A stretch of 64,000 bases of DNA from Neorhizobium sp. SOG26 (GTDB lineage: Bacteria; Pseudomonadota; Alphaproteobacteria; Rhizobiales; Rhizobiaceae). This document shows, in pieces, positions 53,218-61,651 of the stretch; position 1 is the stretch's first letter; each line of letters begins with the position of its first letter. The translations under genes were made by a program, and so were the position numbers. The notes beneath the pieces were generated by a model, which was given only the letters and a program-made list of their open reading frames with translations, did not search any database and had not been told where the DNA came from. Location: positions 2,835,001-2,899,000 of the forward strand of contig NZ_CP025512.1 of NCBI RefSeq assembly GCF_003491345.1. The letters are read 5' to 3'.

Positions 53218-55299
53218 CTACTCCACGAACACCCGCACCGTCGCGGCCCGGCCGACCGCATCGATCACCGTCAGCGTTGAATAACCCGCGCCATCCGGCG
53301 TCCAGTCATGCGTGCGGCGGCGCGAAAGGTCCTGCAGCGGCTTGCCGTTGGCGAGCCAGCGGAACGGCGCGCGACCGCCCTGCAGCTTCAGCACCAGCGG
53401 CGAAATTTCTCCCGAGCGCGCCCCGAGATCGACCCGTGCCCCTTCCGGGGGATAGATGATCTGCGGCGCAGGCTCACGCGCCGAGGAGGAGAACAAGCCG
53501 CTCGCCGTTACTGAAAATCGCCTGAGGCTATTGGGCAGATCCGCCTGCGCGAGCCGCATCGCGCCGGCCGGCGCCGGCGGAAAGGGCGTAACAGCCACAC
53601 CAGACTTCTCGAAGGCGGAAAACAGGATCGGTGCCGCCGTCTGGTAGCCCGCAATACCCGGCACCGCGCCATTGTCCGGCCGCCCTACCCAGACGCCCAG
53701 CACATGTCGCCCGTCATAACCGACCGACCAGGCGTCTCGATAACCGTAGCTCGTGCCGGTCTTGTAGGCGATGCCGAGCCGCCGCGACCCCTGTGGCGGG
53801 ATGATGTCCGAAAGGATGTCGGCGATGTTCCAGGCGGCCACAGGCTCCAGCAGCGGACCCGCTTCAATCAGGCCCGGCTGCTCCTCCACCCCATTGCCGA
53901 GCTTCACGGGACTGCCGCGATTGGCAAGCGCTGCGTAGGCCTGAACCAGGTCCTTGAGGCTGATGCCGACGCCGCCGAGCCCGATCGCCAGCCCCGGCGC
54001 CTCGTTCGGCGGCAGCACCGGCTTGATCTCGGCCCGGCGAAACCGGACCATCAGCCGCGATGGCCCGACGGCATCGAGCAGCCGCACCGCCGGCACATTG
54101 AGCGACAGCTGCAGCGCCTGCCGCACGCTGACATCGCCCTGGTAGGTCATGTCGAAATTTTTCGGCCGGTAGCCGAAGAAATCGGCCGGCCGGTCCTCGA
54201 TGATCGTCTCCTGGCCGACCAGCCCCTGCTCGAAGGCAAGCCCGTAGATGAAAGGCTTCAGCGTCGAGCCCGGCGAGCGCAGCACCCGGGTCATGTCGAT
54301 CCAGCCGGAGCGACTGGCGTCGAAATAGTCCGCCGACCCGACCTCTCCGACAATCTCGCCGGTCGTTGCATCCGCCATCACCATCGCCAGCGACACTTTT
54401 GGCGCAAGCTTGGCGGCGGCTTCACGCGCCACCTGCTCCAGTCCGCTCTGGATGCTCCGCTTCAGCGTCGTGTGATACACCTCCGCCTTCGGCTGCTTGC
54501 GGATTGCCACCTCGGCAAGATGGGCCGCATAAGCCGGAAGCTGCAAACGTTTGGCCGGGATTGGGTCACCGGCCGCGCGTTCTGCCTCGCCCTCGCCGGT
54601 AATTGCCGCCACCGCCGCGCGCTGCAGCACACGTTCACGCGCCGCTTGTGCCGCCTGCCGGTGCCGGTCCGGCCGCCGCCCTTCCGGCGATTGCGGCAAG
54701 GCAACCAGCAGTGCTGCCTCTGCCACGCTCAGCCGCCTCGGCTCCTTCCCGAAATAGGCCAGGCTCGCCGCACGCACGCCTTCAAGGTTGCCACCATACG
54801 GGGCTCGCGTCAGGTAAAGCTCAAGGATCTCCCCCTTGCTCAGTCGCCGTTCGATCTGGATCGCCCGGACGAACTGGAGAAGCTTGGCGGAAAACGAGCG
54901 GGTCTCGCGAGGCTCGATCAACCGCGCCACCTGCATCGACAGCGTCGAGGCACCGGAAACGATCCGGCCGTGGGTCACAAGCTGCCAGGCCGCCCGCCCG
55001 ATTGCCCGAAGATCGACGCCCGCATGGTCGTGGAACCGCTGGTCCTCGTAGGCGACCAGCATCTTTAGGAAGCGCGGGTCGACATCCTCCGGCCGTGTCC
55101 GCAAGCGCCAGCGCCCCTCCGGCGTGGCGAAGGCCCGTAAAAGCTCGCCGTCACGGTCGAGCACCTCAGCCGAAACCACCTTGGCGCCGTCGAGCGGCGG
55201 TGGATAGACCTTGTCCGCGGCATCGAGACCCACAAGCAGTCCCGCCGCCGCGAGGAGGCAGGCGCCAAGCCCGATCGAGAGTTTCCACCGACGCTTCAT
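53218..55299 (-). CDS. pbpC: Penicillin-binding protein 1C
   Basis: A 693-residue bifunctional murein synthase. N-terminal membrane anchor (KLSIGLGACLLAAAGLLVGL), GT51 glycosyltransferase domain with YEDQRFHDHAGVDLRAIGRA (catalytic Glu) and GASTLSMQVARL, then a transpeptidase domain with SPGSTLKPFIYG (SxxK), SLNVPAV (SxN) and YKTGTSYGYRDAWS (KTG). The C-terminal ~90 residues form the PBP1C-specific domain. The ATG at 55299 (MKRRWKLS) is chosen because it lies just after the stop of the alpha-2-macroglobulin gene. This pairing is conserved in many proteobacteria and suggests that the two proteins guard and repair the wall together. Confidence 0.93.
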   Translation of the reverse strand: MKRRWKLSIGLGACLLAAAGLLVGLDAADKVYPPPLDGAKVVSAEVLDRDGELLRAFATPEGRWRLRTRPEDVDPRFLKMLVAYEDQRFHDHAGVDLRAIGRAAWQLVTHGRIVSGASTLSMQVARLIEPRETRSFSAKLLQFVRAIQIERRLSKGEILELYLTRAPYGGNLEGVRAASLAYFGKEPRRLSVAEAALLVALPQSPEGRRPDRHRQAAQAARERVLQRAAVAAITGEGEAERAAGDPIPAKRLQLPAYAAHLAEVAIRKQPKAEVYHTTLKRSIQSGLEQVAREAAAKLAPKVSLAMVMADATTGEIVGEVGSADYFDASRSGWIDMTRVLRSPGSTLKPFIYGLAFEQGLVGQETIIEDRPADFFGYRPKNFDMTYQGDVSVRQALQLSLNVPAVRLLDAVGPSRLMVRFRRAEIKPVLPPNEAPGLAIGLGGVGISLKDLVQAYAALANRGSPVKLGNGVEEQPGLIEAGPLLEPVAAWNIADILSDIIPPQGSRRLGIAYKTGTSYGYRDAWSVGYDGRHVLGVWVGRPDNGAVPGIAGYQTAAPILFSAFEKSGVAVTPFPPAPAGAMRLAQADLPNSLRRFSVTASGLFSSSAREPAPQIIYPPEGARVDLGARSGEISPLVLKLQGGRAPFRWLANGKPLQDLSRRRTHDWTPDGAGYSTLTVIDAVGRAATVRVFVE

Positions 55300-55315
55300 G
55301 GGCCAATGCCGCCGC

Positions 55316-58300
55316 TTATTGCGCGGCGACAACCTCCATCTTGCCGGCTGCGGTGCGGGCCGCAAGCTGCGGGCGATACATGTCCTCGACCTGCGCCGCC
55401 GGATGATCGTAGACGCCCGGTGTTACGGCGCGAACGACGTAGGCCAGGGAGATCTCGCGGTTGTCGCCGGCATTGCGGTTGAAGGCGGCAACAAAGCGGT
55501 CGTTGCGGAACTCCAGATGCGCCGGCGTGACCTCCTCGATCCAGTCGAAGTTCTGGAGGCCCGCGCTGTTGACGATACCCGGGTTGTCGATCTCGAAGCC
55601 GGCCGGGAGCAGGTCGGTCACGACGATCCGCGACGGCCAGTCATTCGTTTCGTTGATCGTGAGTACCACGACATAACGCTCGTTCTGCTGCACCTCGCTG
55701 ACGCTCACCTCTTCGCCGTTCATGTTGTAATAGGTCCGGGTGATGTCGAACCCATCACCGCCCGCCTGGAGCGGCTGGGCCGGTGCGGCAACCGTGGTGA
55801 TTGCCGCAGACAACGGCTCGCTGCTGTCGTTGCGGATCGTCACAGGGTTGTTCATCAGCGCGTCGCCGGAGATCTGCGACATCAGCGCGCCGGTGTGGCT
55901 GGCACCATTGACGTTGAGCCTCAGGTTCTCGTCGCCGTTCTGCAGGGAACGGGCAGCGAGCAGCATCCATGTCTGCTCCTGGGTGCTCGTGTATTTCTTT
56001 GCCGCCCATTCCTTGGCGACGATATCGGCAAGCGCCGGCACGATGGGCGGTACCGGTTTGCTTTCTGCCGCAAGCGCCAGCACCGCCGCCCCGTCACGCA
56101 GCGAGGACCCGTAGTCGGAGCGAACGAGGCTCACCTTCTGCAGCAAGGCGTTCTCCGACATCTGCAGCGAAGCCGCGAAGATGTTGCGCGACCGCTGTGC
56201 ATCACCGTATAGCGCCATCGCTGCGGCCAGATGGGCCTTGGAAAGCGGCGTCGGGAAGTCGCCGAGCATCGTGTCAGCGTAATAACGCAGGTCGCTGATC
56301 GCGGCCCTGCGGTTGCGGGCCAGGACATAAAGCGCATAGGCGATCTCGTTGCCCTGGTCCTTCACATTGGTGGTGAAGCTCAGCGAGTTCTGCAGGCTCT
56401 CCAGCGCCTGCACCAGCGCCTGTTCAGGCACGACGTAACCCTGCTCGCGGGCACGCGACAGGAAATCGGTGACATAGGCATCAAGCCACAGGTCACCACC
56501 GCCCGGTGCCCAGAGGCCGAAACTGCCGGACGAGGACTGGAAGGACAAGACGCGGTAGATCGCATCCTGGACGCGCTTCTTCACCTCACCGTCATCGGCA
56601 AGACCGTTCTGCACCGCCAGTTCGCTGAGATAGAGCAAGGGCAGCGCCCGGCTCGTCGTCTGCTCGGCGCAGCCGTAAGGATAACGGTCGAGGCTCATGA
56701 GGAGCGCCGGGATGTCGAAGGCGGTGGAGCGGCTGACATTGACGCTGACGGACGCACCGGGAAGCATGCTGTCGGCCAGCAGATTGGCATCCACCGTCAC
56801 GCTGGCCCCCGGCCGCAGCTCCACCAGCCGCCGTTCGGTGACGGGCATGGCAGCCGGCCGCACGGGTATGTCGAGTTGCTGGTAGACCGACACGCCGGAG
56901 ACGTTCTGCAGGCTGATATAAACCGATCCGTCGCCCGCCTTTACGCCAGACAGCGGAAGCGTGACGCTGGCCTTGCCGCCTTCGGCAAGCTTCACGGTCC
57001 TGAGCGTGCCGCGACCCACCGAGACCGGCTCTGTGGTCATCACCTTGAGCTGGTAGTCACCGGCGGGCGCATCGGTGTTGGCAATATCGAGCCGGAGGTT
57101 TGCTTCGTCTCCGGGAGCAAGGAAACGCGGCAGGCTGGCAGTGACCACGATCGGATCGCGGATCACCACGTCCTTCACGCCATGCCCGACCCCGGTTTTC
57201 GACCAGGCGACCGCCATGACGCGGGCGGTGCCGTTGAATTGCGGGATATCGAAGGAGACCTTGGCCTTGCCTTCACCGTCGAGCTTCACCGGCCCGGAGA
57301 AGAAAGCCACAAGCTTTTCCTTTGGCGGGCTGGCCTGCAAGGCCATGCTGCCGCCGTCACCACCGGTGCGCAGACGCCCCATGGCACCGAGCGAGCCGTC
57401 GATCAGCCGGCCGTAGATGTCGCGGATCTCGAGCCCCAGGCGCCGCTGGCCGAAATACCAGTCGTCGGGCGCCGGCGGCTGGTAATGAGTCAGGTTCAAG
57501 ATGCCGACATCGACTGCCGCGACCGTGACATAAGCGTTCTCGTTGGCGCCCGCACCGGCGACATCGAGCGAAATGTCGAGCGCCTGGCGCGGCTGGGTCT
57601 GGTCCGGCGCGGTAATCGACACCTGCAGATCACGGTTCTCCGGATCCACCTTCAACCAGGTGATGCCGATCGCCCGCATCGGCATGCGGCTTTGCTGCGC
57701 CTCGCCCGGCCGATAAAGCGTCGCGGTGATGTAGGAGCCGGCGCCAAAATCTGCCGTCACCGGAATGCTCACCTCGCCCCCGTCGGCATCAATGCTGGCA
57801 TTCTGCACGGCGATCAGGTTTTCCGACCCGGCCGTGACCATCAACTCGCCGGCATAACGCGACGAGATCTTGAGCTTGGCCGTGTCGCCGATCTTGTAGC
57901 TTTGCTTGTCGAGGGCAATTTCGAGCGCATCAGGCGTTTCGGTCGAGCTTGCGGTAACAAACCACCCGGCCTGGAACTCGACGCTGCTCACCGGGCCGCC
58001 GACATCTGCCGTTTCGATCTCCAGCCGATAGCGCCCCCAGGCAACGGGAACGGATAGCTTGCCGCCATCGGCAGCAGTCACGTCGACCGTGCCGTCAGCC
58101 ACCTGGCTGGTGCGGTTGACCGGTTCATACCGCCAGGACGAACCCTCGCGGTACCACTGGTAATCGCGCTCGACCTTGATGAGTTTCCAGCTGAGGCCAC
58201 GCATGTCCTGCTTCCGGCCCTCCGCATCCACCGCGATCACGGTGAAGTTCGCGACCCCGTTTTCCGGAAGGTCACCGGAAAATTCCGGCTTGATGCCAAG

Positions 58301-60778
58301 CCGCGCCTCGTCCGCCTTCACCGGAAGGGTGATTGTCCGCTCGACGGCGCGTCCGCCTGCTTCCTGCATCCGCACCACGATATCGGCATTGATGAGCCGG
58401 GTGGTGGATGGCACTTCGGTCACAAGCGCATCAAAGCTCGCCTTGCCGTCGTCGTCGGTCGGCTCCAGCATGTCGAGCGGGATTCGCGTCGTCTCCGTTT
58501 CTTCCTCGTCAGCCAGGCCGAACTGGTAGCCGGGGAAGGCAGCGTTTTCGCGTGTCGCCTTGAGCGCGATCTCGCCTTCGAGCTTCAGCCCCGCAGCCGG
58601 TGCGCCATACAGGAACCGCCCGTCGATATTGACCGGCGCCGCTTCACCCTCGACGAGTTGCTTCGCCGGGCTTTCCATGTCGAACTCGATGCGGTCCGGC
58701 ACGAAGTCATCGACCAGGAAGCTTTTCTCGCCGATCGCCGAACCCTTCGGGTCGGTAAAGATCTGCATCGTCCAGGTGCCGCGCATCGCGGTCTGCTGCA
58801 GCGGCAGGTCCAGCGCGTAACCGCCAAGCGCACCGTTGCTCACCATGCGCCGGTCTTCCACGCCATCCGGCCGCAGGAAAACGAAGGTCAGCGGCAGGTT
58901 CTCGATTGCGGTGGCATCGATATTGCGGGCAAGCGCCATGGCGTGAACGGTCTCGCCCGGTCGGTAGATGCCGCGCTCCGTCCAAGGCAGGAGGTCGATT
59001 GCACCGGGGGCCGGACGTCCGGTGACTCCGCGGTCGGACAGGTCGAAGCCGGCGCGGCTCATGTCGAGGAATACATAATCCTGGCCGGACAGCTGTGCGG
59101 TCAGCACCGCAGGTACCATGCCCGCCGTGCCACGCATCAGGCCTGCGGTGAAGACGGCGCGGCCATCGCGATCGGTTTTCGCCGTGCCGAGGATTTCGTT
59201 GTTCTTGGCAAGCAGTTGCAGGTCGACACCTGCCAGCGGCCTGGCGCTGCCGAGCGAGCGGGCAAAGACATGCAGACCATCTGTCCCGGCATAGGTGGAG
59301 ACGCCGATATCGGAAACGACAAACCACTGGGTGGCCTTGTTTTCCCACTCCTGGCTTACCGCATTGGATGCCGCAGCGGTGAGGACATAAACGCCGGGCT
59401 TGCGGGTCGGCAGCGCCTCATCAACCGGGAAGCTGGTCACCACCTCCTTGTTGATGTCGCGGGCAAGGTCAATCGAACCCTCCCAGACCAGCTCGCCATT
59501 GGTTTCCTCGATCTGGGTGGCATTGTAGCCATCGATCTGGCTCAGGAACTGGGAGCCGGCCAGGATCGACGGGATGTTGCGATCACCGACGCGGTAGAGC
59601 TTGAGCTCCGCGCGCTCTGTGTTGACCGACACGATCGGGATGCCGCGGCGAGCGGTTGATGGCAGGACGAAACTGTCACCCGTGAAGCGCACCATCGGCG
59701 AGCGGTCCCGAACATAGATGTCGAGATCCACCTGGGCGGCGAGCGGTTCATCGACCGAAGATGGCAGGCCGCGACGCAGCGACAGCTTGTAGCGCTGGCC
59801 ATGCGCGAGGCCTTCGACGCAGATCTGGTTGTCCTTGGCTTCGAGTGCCTTCGGCGCCTGCCCGTCCAGAACAACGAAGGGCGCGTAATCCACGCCCGCC
59901 TTCACCAGCGGCTCGGAGAACTGCACGCAGACACGCGGGTTGGCGCTGTCATTGTTGACGGTGTTGCCGGTGACGCGGAAGCCGAAGCGCTGGTTGAGGT
60001 CGTTATACGCCGCCTGAACAGTGCGGGCGCTGACGAGTGCGAGGCTTGCCTTGTAGGCGTTGAGCGCCGGGCGGTAGTTCTGCTGTTTTGCGAGTGCTGC
60101 CGCCAGCACGGCCAGCGCATCAGCGCGCCTTTGCGTGGTGCGGGACAACAGGTAGCCGTTGATCGCCGCGAGCGTGCCTTCAGCATCGGCCGAGGAATTA
60201 TTGTTGGCCGTGCCTGCCGCCCGCGCCATCTCGACCCACAGATCGCCATCGTCCGGCGTCAGCGACAGCGCGCCCTTGAAGTTGTAGATGGCGGTATCGA
60301 CGTTGCCCTTCAGAAGCTCGTTTTGGGCGATCGCCTTCAGGTTCTCGATGCCGTAACCCTGCTGATTGTCACCGAGCGTCAGGCCATCCTTCTGCTCCCG
60401 TGCCTGCTGCATGAGGTCTTCGGAAAGGAAGGAGAGCCGCGGCGGCGCGCCGATATCCGGCTCGCTTGCAACTTCCACGATCTTGCCCGCAACGGCGCCG
60501 GCAAAGACGTTCATCTGCCCGTGGTCGGACTTGAGGAAACACCACTTGGCCTTCACGTTGTAGGTGAACGCCTTGCAACTGTTGTCGCCGATACAGGCAG
60601 CCTCGCATTGCGGCTGGCTGATATTCTTGACGGTCCTCAGATCAAAGCCAGGGTAATCGCGATCCACCGCCGTTTCGATACGCCGTTCGGCCGCCGCGGC
60701 TGGCGTCACAAGCGGCGCCTGGGCGACAAAAACGGATGAAAGAGCAGCGATGAAGCCGAAGAACGCGCGCCTAGACAT
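55316..60778 (-). CDS. Bacterial alpha-2-macroglobulin with N-terminal PAN/Apple-like domain
   Basis: A 1820-residue secreted protein thought to trap foreign proteases in the periplasm. It starts with a signal peptide (MSRRAFFGFIAALSSVFVAQ, cleavage near AAAA-E) and has no lipobox, unlike E. coli YfhM. Residues about 45-85 contain a Cys-rich PAN/Apple-like module (QCEAACIGDNSCKAFTYN, KAKWCFLKSDHG). Macroglobulin domains follow, then the bait region and, near residue 1366, the thioester motif GCAEQTTSRALPLLYL (Cys and Gln intact), and a C-terminal receptor-like domain. GGGGA precedes the ATG. pbpC begins 16 bases downstream and is surely cotranscribed. Confidence 0.93.
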   Translation of the reverse strand: MSRRAFFGFIAALSSVFVAQAPLVTPAAAAERRIETAVDRDYPGFDLRTVKNISQPQCEAACIGDNSCKAFTYNVKAKWCFLKSDHGQMNVFAGAVAGKIVEVASEPDIGAPPRLSFLSEDLMQQAREQKDGLTLGDNQQGYGIENLKAIAQNELLKGNVDTAIYNFKGALSLTPDDGDLWVEMARAAGTANNNSSADAEGTLAAINGYLLSRTTQRRADALAVLAAALAKQQNYRPALNAYKASLALVSARTVQAAYNDLNQRFGFRVTGNTVNNDSANPRVCVQFSEPLVKAGVDYAPFVVLDGQAPKALEAKDNQICVEGLAHGQRYKLSLRRGLPSSVDEPLAAQVDLDIYVRDRSPMVRFTGDSFVLPSTARRGIPIVSVNTERAELKLYRVGDRNIPSILAGSQFLSQIDGYNATQIEETNGELVWEGSIDLARDINKEVVTSFPVDEALPTRKPGVYVLTAAASNAVSQEWENKATQWFVVSDIGVSTYAGTDGLHVFARSLGSARPLAGVDLQLLAKNNEILGTAKTDRDGRAVFTAGLMRGTAGMVPAVLTAQLSGQDYVFLDMSRAGFDLSDRGVTGRPAPGAIDLLPWTERGIYRPGETVHAMALARNIDATAIENLPLTFVFLRPDGVEDRRMVSNGALGGYALDLPLQQTAMRGTWTMQIFTDPKGSAIGEKSFLVDDFVPDRIEFDMESPAKQLVEGEAAPVNIDGRFLYGAPAAGLKLEGEIALKATRENAAFPGYQFGLADEEETETTRIPLDMLEPTDDDGKASFDALVTEVPSTTRLINADIVVRMQEAGGRAVERTITLPVKADEARLGIKPEFSGDLPENGVANFTVIAVDAEGRKQDMRGLSWKLIKVERDYQWYREGSSWRYEPVNRTSQVADGTVDVTAADGGKLSVPVAWGRYRLEIETADVGGPVSSVEFQAGWFVTASSTETPDALEIALDKQSYKIGDTAKLKISSRYAGELMVTAGSENLIAVQNASIDADGGEVSIPVTADFGAGSYITATLYRPGEAQQSRMPMRAIGITWLKVDPENRDLQVSITAPDQTQPRQALDISLDVAGAGANENAYVTVAAVDVGILNLTHYQPPAPDDWYFGQRRLGLEIRDIYGRLIDGSLGAMGRLRTGGDGGSMALQASPPKEKLVAFFSGPVKLDGEGKAKVSFDIPQFNGTARVMAVAWSKTGVGHGVKDVVIRDPIVVTASLPRFLAPGDEANLRLDIANTDAPAGDYQLKVMTTEPVSVGRGTLRTVKLAEGGKASVTLPLSGVKAGDGSVYISLQNVSGVSVYQQLDIPVRPAAMPVTERRLVELRPGASVTVDANLLADSMLPGASVSVNVSRSTAFDIPALLMSLDRYPYGCAEQTTSRALPLLYLSELAVQNGLADDGEVKKRVQDAIYRVLSFQSSSGSFGLWAPGGGDLWLDAYVTDFLSRAREQGYVVPEQALVQALESLQNSLSFTTNVKDQGNEIAYALYVLARNRRAAISDLRYYADTMLGDFPTPLSKAHLAAAMALYGDAQRSRNIFAASLQMSENALLQKVSLVRSDYGSSLRDGAAVLALAAESKPVPPIVPALADIVAKEWAAKKYTSTQEQTWMLLAARSLQNGDENLRLNVNGASHTGALMSQISGDALMNNPVTIRNDSSEPLSAAITTVAAPAQPLQAGGDGFDITRTYYNMNGEEVSVSEVQQNERYVVVLTINETNDWPSRIVVTDLLPAGFEIDNPGIVNSAGLQNFDWIEEVTPAHLEFRNDRFVAAFNRNAGDNREISLAYVVRAVTPGVYDHPAAQVEDMYRPQLAARTAAGKMEVVAAQ

Positions 60779-60904
60779 GAAGATCCCCCTGGCTGACGTC
60801 GAGCCAGGGGATTTTCCGCCGCTGCCGGATGCTTGTCAATGAAGCTCGAGGGAAAGCCGCGGCGTGTCCCGTGACGATTGCTCATAACGCCGAGCAAGAA
60901 CCGC

Positions 60905-61648
60905 TCAGGCCATGATGCCGGCCGCGGTGAAACCGCCATCCACCGCCAGCACCTGGCCGGTGATGTAAGAGGACCGGTGTCCATCGACCAGGAAGGAAAT
61001 GGCGGAGGCAATTTCCTCCGGCTGGCCGTAACGCCGCATGGGCACCGTGCGATGCCATTCCTCGCGGGTGACCGCGGTATGCGTTTCCGCCACCATCGGC
61101 GTTTCGATCGGTCCCGGCGCGACCGCATTGACGCGGATGCGGTCGTCGGCAAGCTCGACCGCCATGATCTTCGTCAGCGTGATCACCGCGCCTTTCGAGG
61201 CACCGTAGGCGGAGCGGCCGAGATTGCCCTTGATCCCCGAAACGGAAGCGATGTTCACGATCGAGCCGCCGCCATTGTCCCGGATCACCGGCGCCAGCGC
61301 CTGGCTCAAGGCAAAGGCGCCGATGACGTTGATCTCGTAGATGCGCCGGAACTGTTCGGTTGTCGTATCCGCGAACCGGACATTGGAGCCGACGCCAGCG
61401 CTGTTGACCAACGCCGTGAGCGGGTTCGGCAAGCTGCGGCAGCGGGCGGCGACATCGGAATTGGCTGCCTCGTCCGTGACATCGAGGGTGAGCGTAGTGA
61501 GGCTTGCGCCAGACAGCTTCTGCGACAACCGTTCAAGCGCTGTGGCATCCCGATCCACGGCGACGACATGCCAGCCTTCCCTCATCAGCAGCTCGGTGGT
61601 CGACAGGCCGATCCCGGAACCTGCTCCGGTAACAAGGACGCTCCGCAT
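60905..61648 (-). CDS. SDR-family oxidoreductase
   Basis: A 247-residue classical short-chain dehydrogenase. NAD(P)-binding VTGAGSGIGLSTTELL at the N-terminus, NSAGVGSN near residue 88, catalytic Ser in ASVSGIKGNLGRSAYGASK with the Tyr-x-x-x-Lys, and the closing SSYITGQVLAVDGGFTAAGIM. The Asp in AVDRD after the second strand suggests NAD preference. The start lies three bases from the stop of the upstream acyl-CoA synthetase gene, so the two are cotranscribed. It may act on a hydroxyacyl- or acyl-derived substrate made by the synthetase; this is inference. Confidence 0.88.
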   Translation of the reverse strand: MRSVLVTGAGSGIGLSTTELLMREGWHVVAVDRDATALERLSQKLSGASLTTLTLDVTDEAANSDVAARCRSLPNPLTALVNSAGVGSNVRFADTTTEQFRRIYEINVIGAFALSQALAPVIRDNGGGSIVNIASVSGIKGNLGRSAYGASKGAVITLTKIMAVELADDRIRVNAVAPGPIETPMVAETHTAVTREEWHRTVPMRRYGQPEEIASAISFLVDGHRSSYITGQVLAVDGGFTAAGIMA

Positions 61649-61651
61649 GCC

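Noticed and set aside
56231..58057. 608-codon plus-strand frame opposite the alpha-2-macroglobulin
   Set aside because: Antisense shadow with no domain; the minus strand encodes a complete, recognisable protein.
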